Positions 21,162-29,289 of a stretch of DNA of 64,000 nt are shown in pieces. The DNA comes from an uncultured Ramlibacter sp. (lineage in GTDB: Bacteria; Pseudomonadota; Gammaproteobacteria; Burkholderiales; Burkholderiaceae_C): contig NZ_CAKZHQ010000025.1 in NCBI RefSeq assembly GCF_936925435.1, positions 18,698 to 82,697 of the forward strand, in the 5' to 3' direction. The position numbers were made by a program, and so were the translations under genes. Positions within the stretch are counted from its first letter, which is position 1. Every line of letters begins with the position of its first letter. A model generated the notes under the pieces. The model saw only the letters and a list, made by a program, of their open reading frames with translations, searched no databases and had not been told where the DNA came from.

Positions 21162-21773
21162 TCAGAGCGGAAAAGCGGGCAGCGGCGCCGCAGTCCCGGG
21201 CCGCGCCGGTGTGCGGGCCACATTCATCAGCCACGAGACCATCACGAAGTAGCCCAGCAGGGTCGACAGTTCGACCACACCTTGCTCGCCGAACTGCGCC
21301 AGCGCACGCTGCCAGGTCGGTTCGCTGACGCCGTGCGACTGCAACTGTTCGCGGGCAAAGTCCAGCGCGATCTCCTCGTCCGCCGCCAGCGGCTGCGCAC
21401 GCGCGCCCAGGCGCAGGGCCTCGACCGCCTCGGCCGCAACACCGGCCTGCACGGCCAGAGGCGCATGCATCTGCCATTCGAACTGGTTGCCCACGTGGCG
21501 CGCGGCGGCGCAGGTGGCCAGCTCGCGGATGCGCGGCTGCAGCACGCTGTCAAAACGCAGGTACTCGCCGACTTTTGCCACGCGCTCGAGCAGCTCGGGG
21601 CTGCGCAGCAGCGGCAGGAAGGGGCCATAGACGCCCTTGCGCGGCCCGTCGATCAGGGCCTGCGCGGCGGCGCGCTGGGCTGCATCCATGCTGTCGGCAG
21701 CCGGCATCGGCAGGCGCTCGCGCGCCGGCAGGCCGGAGCCCTGGACGGTGCTGGAAGAGGTGGTGTCGGCCAT
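21162..21773 (-). CDS. Carboxymuconolactone decarboxylase-family protein (AhpD-like)
   Basis: 203 residues from the ATG at 21773, preceded by GAAAGGAAA. It has the all-helical CMD/AhpD fold: YGPFLPLLRSPELLERVAKVGEYLRFDSVLQPRIRELA, then ATCAAARHVGNQFEWQMHAPLAVQAGVAAEAVEALR. The cysteine in TCAAARH is single, so the CxxC thiol pair of true AhpD is absent; a gamma-carboxymuconolactone decarboxylase-like or other hydratase role is as likely. The stop lies 23 bases from the convergent MerR stop. Confidence 0.8.
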   Translation of the reverse strand: MADTTSSSTVQGSGLPARERLPMPAADSMDAAQRAAAQALIDGPRKGVYGPFLPLLRSPELLERVAKVGEYLRFDSVLQPRIRELATCAAARHVGNQFEWQMHAPLAVQAGVAAEAVEALRLGARAQPLAADEEIALDFAREQLQSHGVSEPTWQRALAQFGEQGVVELSTLLGYFVMVSWLMNVARTPARPGTAAPLPAFPL

Positions 21774-21786
21774 GGAGAGTTTCCTT

Positions 21787-22782
21787 TCAGGCGTACAGCG
21801 CCTGCAGCACGCGCTGCGGCGTGATGTCGAGCAGGCAGCGCGTGTGGCCCAGCGGGCAGTCGCGTTCGAAGCAGGGAGCGCAGTCCAGCGGCGGCTGGTA
21901 GGCCGGATCGTCCTTGAGCCAGAGCACGCGGGCCTTGTCGTTGAGCGGTGGTGTGTGCAGCGGACTGGACGAGCCATAGACCGCCACCTGCGGCACGCCA
22001 AAGGCGGCGGCCACGTGCATCAGGCCCGAGTCGTTGCTGACCACGGCGCGCGCGCCGGCGATCAGGGCGAAGGCTTCCATCAGTGAGGTCTTGCCCGCCA
22101 GGTTCAGGCACTTGCCCGGACCGGCCTGGGCGGCGATCTCCTCGCACAGCGGCGCTTCCTTGCCCGAGCCCAGCAGCACGGTCGGCTGGTCCAGCAGGCC
22201 AGCCAGCTGCGCGAAGTGGGCGGCAGGCCAGCGCTTGGCCGGGCCGTACTCGGCGCCCGGGGCGAAGACCGTATAGCCCTTCGCCACCAAGCCCTGGCGG
22301 GCCAATGCCGCGGCGATGTCGGCATCTGCGATGCGCAGCTGCGGCCTGTCCTGGTCCAGCCCCTCCTTGTCGCCGCTGAGCGCCGAATAAAAAGCCACCA
22401 TGGGCGGCTTGTTCTTCGGGTTCTTCAGCCTGTGCGTGAGCAGGCCGACGCGGGCCTCGCCCAGGTAACCCACGCGCCGCGGGATGCTGGCCAGAAAGGG
22501 CAGCAGCGCGCTCTTGAGGGAATTGGGCAGCACATAGGCCGCATCGAAACGGCCCTCGATCTGGCGCGCGATGGAACGCCGCGCCTTGAACTGCAGGCCG
22601 CCGTGCTGGAAGGGGAACTCGATGACCTCGGCCACCTGGGGCATGGCCCGGTAGACCGGCGCCACCCAGGGCAGCGCGCCCACGGTGAGCCGCTCACCGC
22701 GCGCATGGAGCCGCCGCATCAGCGGCTCGGTCATCACCGCGTCGCCGATCCATTGCGGCGCGATGACCAGGGAGTTGCTCAA
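21787..22782 (-). CDS. waaF: ADP-heptose:LPS heptosyltransferase II
   Basis: 331 residues, GT9 family with two Rossmann domains. Adds the second heptose to the lipopolysaccharide inner core. Characteristic pieces are PQWIGDAVMTEPLMRRL at residues 9-25, AYVLPNSLKSALLPFLA, and FAPGAEYGPAKRWP. Also present are the nucleotide-sugar site VSNDSGLMHVAAAFGVPQVAVYGSSSPLHTPPL and CAPCFERDCPLGHTRCL near the end. Located after zf-CHCC and ilvE on the same strand, it acts at the inner face of the inner membrane. Confidence 0.94.
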   Translation of the reverse strand: MSNSLVIAPQWIGDAVMTEPLMRRLHARGERLTVGALPWVAPVYRAMPQVAEVIEFPFQHGGLQFKARRSIARQIEGRFDAAYVLPNSLKSALLPFLASIPRRVGYLGEARVGLLTHRLKNPKNKPPMVAFYSALSGDKEGLDQDRPQLRIADADIAAALARQGLVAKGYTVFAPGAEYGPAKRWPAAHFAQLAGLLDQPTVLLGSGKEAPLCEEIAAQAGPGKCLNLAGKTSLMEAFALIAGARAVVSNDSGLMHVAAAFGVPQVAVYGSSSPLHTPPLNDKARVLWLKDDPAYQPPLDCAPCFERDCPLGHTRCLLDITPQRVLQALYA

Positions 22783-22787
22783 AGGAT

Positions 22788-22858
22788 GTCATTGCGGGCT
22801 CGACCCGCAATCCATGGCTGGCACGCCGCGATGGATGCCGGATCAAGTCCGGCATGAC
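22788..22858. repeat. REP-like element with two hairpins
   Basis: A 71-base imperfect palindrome between waaF and the zinc-finger gene. The ends gtcat...atgac pair. Inside are two hairpins: attgcggg(...)cccgcaat at 22,791-22,811 and atgccgga(...)tccggcat at 22,835-22,855, with tccat...atgga joining them. Nearly identical intergenic elements (tcattgcgggcttgacccgcaat type) are dispersed in many proteobacterial genomes. Confidence 0.75.
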
Positions 22859-22863
22859 AGACC

Positions 22864-23073
22864 TTAGTGGCCAGCACCAAAATGCTCGCCGGCCTTGAGC
22901 TTGTACACCGTGCCGCAATAAGGGCACTTGGCTTCGCCTGTCGCAGCCACGTCCAGGTAAACCTTGGGGTGGCTGTTCCACAGCTTCATGTCGGCCATGG
23001 CGCTGGGGCAGTAGACCCCGCCGTGGCTGTTCAGGTCCTTGGCCAGCAGTTCGATCGGTGCGTTGGTGCTCAT
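22864..23073 (-). CDS. Zinc-finger CHCC-type small protein
   Basis: 69 residues. The four putative zinc ligands are C22 (GVYCPSA), H35 (NSHPKVYLDV) and the pair CPYC near residue 50, the arrangement of the zf-CHCC family that includes the mitochondrial complex I accessory subunit NDUFS6. It lies four bases from ilvE on the same strand, so it is probably co-transcribed. In bacteria the role is not established. Confidence 0.85.
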   Translation of the reverse strand: MSTNAPIELLAKDLNSHGGVYCPSAMADMKLWNSHPKVYLDVAATGEAKCPYCGTVYKLKAGEHFGAGH

Positions 23074-23077
23074 GGGA

Positions 23078-24013
23078 TCAGACCTTGGCCAGCCAGTGGG
23101 CGTATTTGGGATTGCGGCCGTTGACGATGTCGAAAAAGGCGCTCTGGATCTTCTCGGTGATGGGGCCGCGCGAGCCGGCGCCGATCTCGATGCGGTCGAG
23201 TTCGCGGATGGGCGTGACTTCGGCGGCGGTGCCGGTGAAGAAGGCCTCGTCGGCGATGTAGACCTCGTCGCGGGTGATGCGCTTTTGCACCAGCTCCAGG
23301 CCCAGGTCCTTGCAGATGTGGGAGACGGTGTTGCGGGTGATGCCGTTGAGCGCGCCGGCCGACAGGTCGGGCGTGTAAACCACGCCGTCCTTGACCACGA
23401 AGATGTTCTCGCCCGCGCCTTCGCTGACGAAACCCGAGGCGTCCAGCAGCAAGGCCTCGTCGTAGCCGTCGTCCAGGGCTTCCATGTTGGCCAGGATGGA
23501 GTTGCTGTAGTTGCTCACCGCCTTGGCCTGCGTCATGGTGATGTTGACGTGGTGGCGCGTGTAGCTGGAGGTCTTGACGCGGATGCCGCGCTTCATGCCC
23601 TCTTCACCCAGGTAGGCGCCCCAGGCCCAGGCCGCGACCATCAGGTGGATGGTGTTGCCCTTGGGGCTGACGCCCAGCTTTTGCGAGCCGATCCAGGTCA
23701 GCGGGCGCAGGTAGCAGCTCTCGAGCTTGTTGGCGCGGACCACGGCCTTCTGCGCCTCGTTGACTTCTTCCTTGCTGAAAGGAATCTTCATGCGCAGGAT
23801 CTTGGCGCTGTTGAACAGGCGCTCGGTGTGCTCTTCCAGGCGGAAGATCGCCGTGCCATCGACGGTGTTGTAGGCGCGCACGCCTTCGAACGCGCCGCAG
23901 CCGTAGTGCAAGGTGTGGGTCAGCACGTGGATCTTGGCGTCGCGCCAGTCCACCATCTCGCCATCCATCCAGATCTTGCCGTCGCGGTCGGCCATGGAAG
24001 GTACAACGCTCAT
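23078..24013 (-). CDS. ilvE: Branched-chain amino acid aminotransferase
   Basis: 311 residues from the ATG at 24013. A fold-type IV PLP enzyme that interconverts Leu/Ile/Val and their 2-oxo acids. It opens with DGEMVDWRDAKIHVLTHTLHYGCGAFEGVRAY, a family signature. The PLP lysine is in TQAKAVSNYSNSILA. DEALLLDASGFVSEGAGENIFVV and TGTAAEVTPIRELD complete the active site. The longer open frame upstream is unconserved. It is followed closely by the zf-CHCC gene. Confidence 0.96.
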   Translation of the reverse strand: MSVVPSMADRDGKIWMDGEMVDWRDAKIHVLTHTLHYGCGAFEGVRAYNTVDGTAIFRLEEHTERLFNSAKILRMKIPFSKEEVNEAQKAVVRANKLESCYLRPLTWIGSQKLGVSPKGNTIHLMVAAWAWGAYLGEEGMKRGIRVKTSSYTRHHVNITMTQAKAVSNYSNSILANMEALDDGYDEALLLDASGFVSEGAGENIFVVKDGVVYTPDLSAGALNGITRNTVSHICKDLGLELVQKRITRDEVYIADEAFFTGTAAEVTPIRELDRIEIGAGSRGPITEKIQSAFFDIVNGRNPKYAHWLAKV

Positions 24014-24051
24014 GTCTCGTCCTTTGGGGTCAGGGAAGCAAAGGCTGGATT

Positions 24052-24474
24052 TTAAGGCGCGGGCGCGTCGCCGGCTTCCGGCTCGGCCGGCGGCCGCACC
24101 AGGGCCCATTTCACCAGCTTGCCGTTGACGAACTCGCAGCTCACGCTCGACTCCGTGCCGTCGGTCCAGCGGAAGATTTCGGGCTGGCTGTCCTTGGGCG
24201 AGACCAGCTCGCCCAGCGAGCGGGTGATGGCCATGACGTGCAGCAGGTTGACGCCGGGCCTGAGCTTGGCGTTGAGCATGACAGCGCTGCCCACCCAGCC
24301 CACAGGCCGATCAGAGGACCGCTTGAGCACGGCCATCATGCGGGTGAAGTGCAGCAGCATCCACATGACGATGCCGCCGACCACGATGGCCACGCCCTGC
24401 CAGCCGGCGGCGTTCCAGGCGCCGGCGATCAGGGCCACGCCGGCGATGGGGACAAGGATTTTCTGCCAGTTCAT
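24052..24474 (-). CDS. Conserved small membrane protein
   Basis: 140 residues from the ATG at 24474. Two hydrophobic segments at about 4-44 (ILVPIAGVALIAGAWNAAGW, then GVAIVVGGIVMWMLLHF) are followed by a soluble C-terminal part with GSAVMLNAKLRPGVNLLHVMAITRSLGEL and SCEFVNGKLVKWALVRPP. Similar proteins are familiar from Comamonadaceae, sometimes annotated misleadingly as glycerate kinase; the length and sequence do not support a kinase. Lies between radA and ilvE on the same strand. Confidence 0.72.
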   Translation of the reverse strand: MNWQKILVPIAGVALIAGAWNAAGWQGVAIVVGGIVMWMLLHFTRMMAVLKRSSDRPVGWVGSAVMLNAKLRPGVNLLHVMAITRSLGELVSPKDSQPEIFRWTDGTESSVSCEFVNGKLVKWALVRPPAEPEAGDAPAP

Positions 24475-24521
24475 GGCGCTATTGTCGGCGCTCGAGCGCG
24501 CGGCCGGCCTGCGGGGATTGC

Positions 24522-25898
24522 TTAGCCCAGACCGCGCACGATCTCCATGGCCTCGTCGATGCGGTCCACCGCATGGATGCTCAGGCCTTCGATCTCGCGG
24601 CTGCCCTTCTTGGGCGCATTGGCCTTGGGCACGATGGCGACGGAAAAGCCCAGCTTGGCGGCCTCGCGCAACCGCTCTTGGCCTCGCGGCGCTGGCCGCA
24701 CCTCGCCCGCCAAGCCGACCTCGCCAAAGGCGATGAAGCCCTTGGGCAGGGGCTTGCCACGCAGCGAGGAGGTGATGGCCAGCATCACCGCCAGGTCGGC
24801 CGCCGGCTCGCTGATGCGCACGCCGCCCACGGCGTTGACGAAGACATCCTGGTCCATGCAGGCCACGCCGGCGTGGCGGTGCAGCACGGCCAGCAGCATG
24901 GCCAGGCGGTCCCGGTCCAGGCCCACCGACAGGCGCCGCGGGCTGGGGCCGCCGCTGTCGACCAGGGCCTGGATCTCCACCAGCATGGGCCGCGTGCCTT
25001 CCAGCGTGACCATCACGCAGCTGCCGGGCACAGGCTCGGCGTGCTGCGACAAGAAGATCGCGCTGGGGTTGGACACGCCCTTGAGGCCCTTTTCCGTCAT
25101 GGCGAAGACGCCGATCTCGTTGACGGCGCCGAAGCGGTTCTTGATGGCCCGCACCAGGCGGAAGCTTGAATGCGTGTCGCCCTCGAAGTACAGCACCGTG
25201 TCCACCATGTGCTCGAGCACGCGCGGGCCCGCCAGGGTGCCTTCCTTGGTGACGTGGCCGACCAGGATGACGCAGGTGCCACTGGCCTTGGCGGCGCGGG
25301 TGAGGTGGGCGGCGCATTCGCGCACCTGGGCCACCGAACCCGGCGCCGAGGTCAGCTGCTCGGAATACACGGTCTGGATGGAGTCGATCACCGCCACCGC
25401 CGGCCGGGTGGCCGCCAGCGTCGCCAGGATTTTGTCCAACTGGATCTCGGCCAGCACCTGGACCCGGGAGTTGTCCAGGCCGAGCCGGCGCGAGCGCAGC
25501 GCGACCTGGGCGCCGGACTCTTCGCCGGTGACATAGAGCGTGGGCACATTCAGGCGTTGCAAGCCGTCCAGGGCCTGCAACAACAGCGTCGACTTGCCGA
25601 TGCCGGGATCGCCCCCGATCAGCACCACGCCGCCTTCGACGATGCCGCCGCCAAGCACGCGGTCGAGCTCGGCGATGCCGGTGGCCGTGCGCTCCACCTC
25701 GCTGGCCTCGATGTCGGCCAGGGCGACCACGGCAGCGGTCTTGGCCAGCGAGGCAAAGCGGTTCTTCGCCGGGCCGGCGCCTTCCGCCACGCTTTCGATC
25801 AGCGTGTTCCAGGCTTCGCAGTGCGGGCACTTGCCCAGCCAGCGCGGGCTGCTGCCGCCGCACTCGCTGCAGGTGTAAACGGTTTTTTCCTTGGCCAT
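24522..25898 (-). CDS. radA: DNA repair protein RadA
   Basis: 458 residues. A RecA-related, DnaB-like helicase that promotes branch migration in recombination. The N-terminal zinc finger is CSECGG...CPHCEAW. Walker A is GGDPGIGKSTLLLQ. The RadA-specific KNRFG motif is in IKNRFGAVNEIGVF. The C-terminal part is the Lon-like domain (MDQDVFVNAVGGVRISEPAADLAVMLAI). The start MAKEKTVYTC is standard. Confidence 0.96.
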   Translation of the reverse strand: MAKEKTVYTCSECGGSSPRWLGKCPHCEAWNTLIESVAEGAGPAKNRFASLAKTAAVVALADIEASEVERTATGIAELDRVLGGGIVEGGVVLIGGDPGIGKSTLLLQALDGLQRLNVPTLYVTGEESGAQVALRSRRLGLDNSRVQVLAEIQLDKILATLAATRPAVAVIDSIQTVYSEQLTSAPGSVAQVRECAAHLTRAAKASGTCVILVGHVTKEGTLAGPRVLEHMVDTVLYFEGDTHSSFRLVRAIKNRFGAVNEIGVFAMTEKGLKGVSNPSAIFLSQHAEPVPGSCVMVTLEGTRPMLVEIQALVDSGGPSPRRLSVGLDRDRLAMLLAVLHRHAGVACMDQDVFVNAVGGVRISEPAADLAVMLAITSSLRGKPLPKGFIAFGEVGLAGEVRPAPRGQERLREAAKLGFSVAIVPKANAPKKGSREIEGLSIHAVDRIDEAMEIVRGLG

Positions 25899-25968
25899 CG
25901 CGGCCGACTCTAGCAGGCCCCAAGGGTTATCCCCAGGACCTGCGTGCGGCCGGCAGCGCCAAAGACAT

Positions 25969-25986
25969 TTAACATGTTAATTAACA
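25969..25986. promoter_or_regulatory. Overlapping palindromes, probable HpaR operator
   Basis: The 18 bases TTAACATGTTAATTAACA contain two overlapping 12-bp perfect palindromes, TTAACATGTTAA and TGTTAATTAACA. They sit 25 bases before the hpaR GTG start in otherwise GC-rich DNA. MarR-family repressors bind such AT-rich dyads. Self-repression of hpaR and control of the downstream hpa operon is inferred. Confidence 0.7.
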
Positions 25987-26010
25987 GGCCGCCCCACCCT
26001 CTCGCACCCC

Positions 26011-26442
26011 GTGCCCACGCCCTTCGTCCACCGCAACCTGCCCCGCCTGCTGCTGCAGGCGCGTGAATCCGTCATGGCCCACACCCGGCCCAGCCTGCGC
26101 GAGCACGGCCTGTCGGACCAGCAGTGGCGCGTGCTACGGGTGCTGGGCGAACACGGAACGGTGGAGACCGGCCGGGTGGCGCGCGAGGCCTACATCCTGG
26201 GCCCCAGCCTGACCGGCGTGCTGGCCCGCATGGAGCGCGACGGCCTGGTGCGGCGCGAACGCGATGGCACAGACCAGCGCCGCACCGTGGTCGAGGCCAC
26301 GGCCAAGGGCCGCCGCCTGGTGGGCAAGCTCTCGCGCAGCATCGAGGACCACTACGCCTGGATGGAAGCCTCTTTGGGCAAGCAGAAGCTCTCGCAACTG
26401 TACCTGCTGCTGGACCAAGTGATCGAACTGGAGCAGCCATGA
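26011..26442 (+). CDS. hpaR: Homoprotocatechuate operon repressor HpaR (MarR family)
   Basis: 143 residues with a GTG start at 26011. The winged helix covers about residues 25-95 (LSDQQWRVLRVLGEHGTVETGRVAREAYILGPSLTGVLARMERDGLVRRERDGTDQRR). HpaR represses the homoprotocatechuate meta-cleavage operon and is relieved by aromatic substrates. Assignment rests on its position as first gene of the hpa operon and on typical HpaR text near the start (HRNLPRLLLQARE). It overlaps hpaG1 by four bases. Confidence 0.9.
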   Translation: MPTPFVHRNLPRLLLQARESVMAHTRPSLREHGLSDQQWRVLRVLGEHGTVETGRVAREAYILGPSLTGVLARMERDGLVRRERDGTDQRRTVVEATAKGRRLVGKLSRSIEDHYAWMEASLGKQKLSQLYLLLDQVIELEQP

Positions 26443-27083
26443 GTTTCCTGTCCATGGGCACGGTCTACGGCACGCTGATGAATTTCCCTGCCGAGCACGC
26501 GGCCCTGGCCGCGCAGATGACCGAGCCTCCCTACAAGGCGTCGCCCAAAGCGCCCATCCTCTACATCAAGACGGCCAACACCCGCAGCGCCGCCGGCGCC
26601 GCCATCAGCGTGCCGGCCCATGTGCCCCAGGTCGAGGTCTGGGCCAGCATCGCCATGGTGATGCAGGCGCCGGGCGAGCTGGCCGGCTACCTGCTGGTCA
26701 ACGACCTGACGGTGCCGCACACCAGCTTCTACCGGCCGCCCGTCAAGAGCAAATGCCTGGACGGCTTCCTGGGCGTGGGCAGCCAGCTGCTGGCGCCGGG
26801 CCCACAGGTGGACCCGGCGCAGTTCAAGCTGGAGGTGCGCATCAATGGTGAGCTGCGCCAGACGGTGGACTTCAGCCAGCTGTTGCGCAGCGCGCCGCAG
26901 CTGCTGGCTGAGGTGGGCGAGTTCACGAGCCTGGGCGCGGGCGACCTGCTGATGCTGGGCAGCGACGTGCTGGCCGGCGGGGGCCGGCCGCTGGCCCGCC
27001 CTGGCGACAACATCGAGATCAGCGCGCCCGGCCTGGGCAGCCTCGCCAACACCCTGGTGGCCGCCACAGGGGCCAGCACATGA
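26439..27083 (+). CDS. hpaG1: HpaG N-terminal-type subunit (FAH fold), HpaG1
   Basis: 214 residues, homologous to the N-terminal half of the fused E. coli HpaG (OPET decarboxylase/HHDD isomerase). The FAH fold is recognisable in PKAPILYIKTANTRS, VEVWASIAMVM and GDNIEISAPGLGSLANTLV. The acidic metal-ligand set of an active FAH enzyme is not evident (VEVWAS in place of CELTVV), so it may be a structural partner of HpaG2. It overlaps hpaR and hpaG2 by four bases each, which implies translational coupling. Confidence 0.85.
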   Translation: MSFLSMGTVYGTLMNFPAEHAALAAQMTEPPYKASPKAPILYIKTANTRSAAGAAISVPAHVPQVEVWASIAMVMQAPGELAGYLLVNDLTVPHTSFYRPPVKSKCLDGFLGVGSQLLAPGPQVDPAQFKLEVRINGELRQTVDFSQLLRSAPQLLAEVGEFTSLGAGDLLMLGSDVLAGGGRPLARPGDNIEISAPGLGSLANTLVAATGAST

Positions 27084-27826
27084 AGCTCGCCCGTGTCATC
27101 TACCAAGGCGTTACGCAGAACGCCGAAGAGCGCGACGGCCAGCTGCTGCTGGCGGGCGCGCGCCTGGTGCCCTGTGACGCCGTCACCTGGCTGCCGCCCC
27201 TGAATCCCGCGCCGCAGCCTCGCACCATCCTGGCCCTGGGCCTGAACTACGCCGACCACGCCAAGGAGCTGGCCTTCAAGGCGCCGGAAGAACCCCTGGT
27301 CTTTCTCAAGGGCGAGAACGCGCTCACCGGCCATCGCCAGGTGACGCGCCGCCCCGAGGGCGTGGACTTCATGCACTACGAGTGCGAACTCACCGTCGTC
27401 ATCGGCCGCACCGCGAAGAACGTCAAACGCGACGACGCCTACGGCTTCATCGCCGGCTACACCGTGGCCAACGACTACGCCATCCGCGACTATCTGGAAA
27501 ACTGGTACAGGCCCAACTTCCGCGTGAAGAACCGCGACGGCGCCACGCCGCTGGGCCCCTGGTTCGTCGAAGCCGCCGACGTGCCCAACCCGATGGCGCT
27601 GGCACTGCAGACCACGGTCAACGGCAAGCTGACCCAGTCGGGCAACACCAGGGACATGATCTTCGACGTGCCCTACCTGATCGAGTACTTCTCCAGCTTC
27701 ATGACGCTGCGCCCCGGCGACCTGATCCTGACCGGCACGCCCGACGGCGTGGTCGACTGCCGGCCCGGCGACGTGGTCGTGACCGAGATCGAGGGCCTGG
27801 GCGCCCTCATGAACACCATTGGATAG
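27080..27826 (+). CDS. hpaG2: HpaG C-terminal-type subunit: OPET decarboxylase / HHDD isomerase, HpaG2
   Basis: 248 residues. It decarboxylates 5-oxopent-3-ene-1,2,5-tricarboxylate and isomerises the product to 2-oxohept-3-ene-1,7-dioate. The FAH metal-site residues are visible: YECELTVVIGR (E-x-E pattern) and later ANDYAIRDY with the Asp. FLKGENAL, NGKLTQSGNTRDMIFD and LTGTPDGV are other landmarks. It is the catalytic half of a split HpaG. Confidence 0.9.
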   Translation: MKLARVIYQGVTQNAEERDGQLLLAGARLVPCDAVTWLPPLNPAPQPRTILALGLNYADHAKELAFKAPEEPLVFLKGENALTGHRQVTRRPEGVDFMHYECELTVVIGRTAKNVKRDDAYGFIAGYTVANDYAIRDYLENWYRPNFRVKNRDGATPLGPWFVEAADVPNPMALALQTTVNGKLTQSGNTRDMIFDVPYLIEYFSSFMTLRPGDLILTGTPDGVVDCRPGDVVVTEIEGLGALMNTIG

Positions 27827-27829
27827 CGC

Positions 27830-29287
27830 ATGCAGATCGACCACCTGATTGGCGGCAAGGCCGTCGCCGGCAACAACTACTTCGAGACCGTCAACCCGGC
27901 CACGCAGGAGGTGCTGGCCGAGGTCGCCGCTGGCGGCGAGACGGAGGTCCATGCCGCCGTCGCCGCCGCCAAGGAGGCCTTCCCCAAATGGGCCGGCATG
28001 GCGGCGCCGGCCCGCGCCAAGATCATCCGCAAGCTGGGCGACCTGATCGCCGCCCATGTGCCGGAGATCGCGCAGACCGAGACCAACGACTGCGGCCAGG
28101 TGATCGCCCAGACCGGCAAGCAGCTGGTGCCACGTGCGGCCGACAACTTCTATTACTTCGCCGAGATGTGCACCCGGGTCGATGGCCACACCTACCCGAC
28201 CGAAACCCATCTGAACTACACCCTGTTCCATCCGGTCGGCGTCTGCGCCCTGATCTCGCCCTGGAACGTGCCCTTCATGACGGCCACCTGGAAGGTCGCG
28301 CCCTGCCTGGCTTTCGGCAACACGGCGGTGCTCAAGATGAGCGAGCTCTCGCCCATGACGGCCGCGCGCCTGGGCGAGCTGGCGCTGGAAGCCGGCGTGC
28401 CGCCCGGCGTGCTCAACCTGGTGCACGGCTACGGCAAGGACGCTGGCGAGCCCCTGGTCAAGCATCCCGACGTGCGCGCCATCTCCTTCACCGGCTCCAC
28501 GGCCACGGGCAACCGCATCGTGCAGCAGGCCGGCCTGAAGAAGTTCAGCATGGAGCTGGGCGGCAAGTCGCCCTTCGTGATTTTTGAAGACGCGAATCTG
28601 GAGCGCGCGCTCGATGCCGCCGTCTTCATGATCTTCAGCAACAACGGCGAGCGCTGCACGGCCGGCAGCCGCATCCTGGTCCAGCAATCGATCTATGCCG
28701 ACTTCGCGCAGAAGTTTGCCGAGCGGGCCAAGCGCATCGTGGTGGGCGACCCGCTGGATGACAAGACCATCGTCGGCCCCATGATCAGCCAGGCGCATCT
28801 GGCCAAGGTGCGCAGCTACATCGAGATGGGTCCGCGCGAAGGCGCCACCCTGCTGTGCGGCGGCCTGGAGGCACCGGTGCTGCCGGACCGGGTGAAGAAG
28901 GGCAACTACGTGCTGCCCACGGTGTTTGCCGACGTCGACAACCGCATGAAGATCGCGCAGGACGAGATCTTCGGGCCGGTGGCCTGCCTGATCCCCTTTG
29001 CCGACGAGGCCGAGGCCATCCGCCTGGCCAACGACACCCAGTACGGCCTGTCCAGCTATGTCTGGACCGAGAACATCGGCAAGGCCCACCGCATGGCCGC
29101 CGCCGTGGAAGCCGGCATGTGCTTCGTCAACAGCCAGAACGTGCGCGATCTGCGCCAGCCTTTCGGCGGCACCAAGGCCTCGGGCACGGGCCGCGAGGGC
29201 GGCAGCTGGAGCTACGAGGTGTTCTGCGAGCCGAAGAACGTGGCGGTGTCACTGGGCAACCACCACATCCCTCACTGGGGAGTCTGA
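27830..29287 (+). CDS. hpaE: 5-Carboxymethyl-2-hydroxymuconate semialdehyde dehydrogenase
   Basis: 485 residues of the aldehyde dehydrogenase superfamily. It oxidises CHMS, the ring-cleavage product of homoprotocatechuate, with NAD. Catalytic Cys in NNGERCTAGSR (about residue 283) and the general-base Glu in SMELGGKSPF are present. The cofactor motif FTGSTATGNRI and the Asn in LISPWNVPFM are also visible. The start lies four bases after hpaG2. It ends three bases before hpaD. Confidence 0.94.
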   Translation: MQIDHLIGGKAVAGNNYFETVNPATQEVLAEVAAGGETEVHAAVAAAKEAFPKWAGMAAPARAKIIRKLGDLIAAHVPEIAQTETNDCGQVIAQTGKQLVPRAADNFYYFAEMCTRVDGHTYPTETHLNYTLFHPVGVCALISPWNVPFMTATWKVAPCLAFGNTAVLKMSELSPMTAARLGELALEAGVPPGVLNLVHGYGKDAGEPLVKHPDVRAISFTGSTATGNRIVQQAGLKKFSMELGGKSPFVIFEDANLERALDAAVFMIFSNNGERCTAGSRILVQQSIYADFAQKFAERAKRIVVGDPLDDKTIVGPMISQAHLAKVRSYIEMGPREGATLLCGGLEAPVLPDRVKKGNYVLPTVFADVDNRMKIAQDEIFGPVACLIPFADEAEAIRLANDTQYGLSSYVWTENIGKAHRMAAAVEAGMCFVNSQNVRDLRQPFGGTKASGTGREGGSWSYEVFCEPKNVAVSLGNHHIPHWGV

Positions 29288-29289
29288 GC

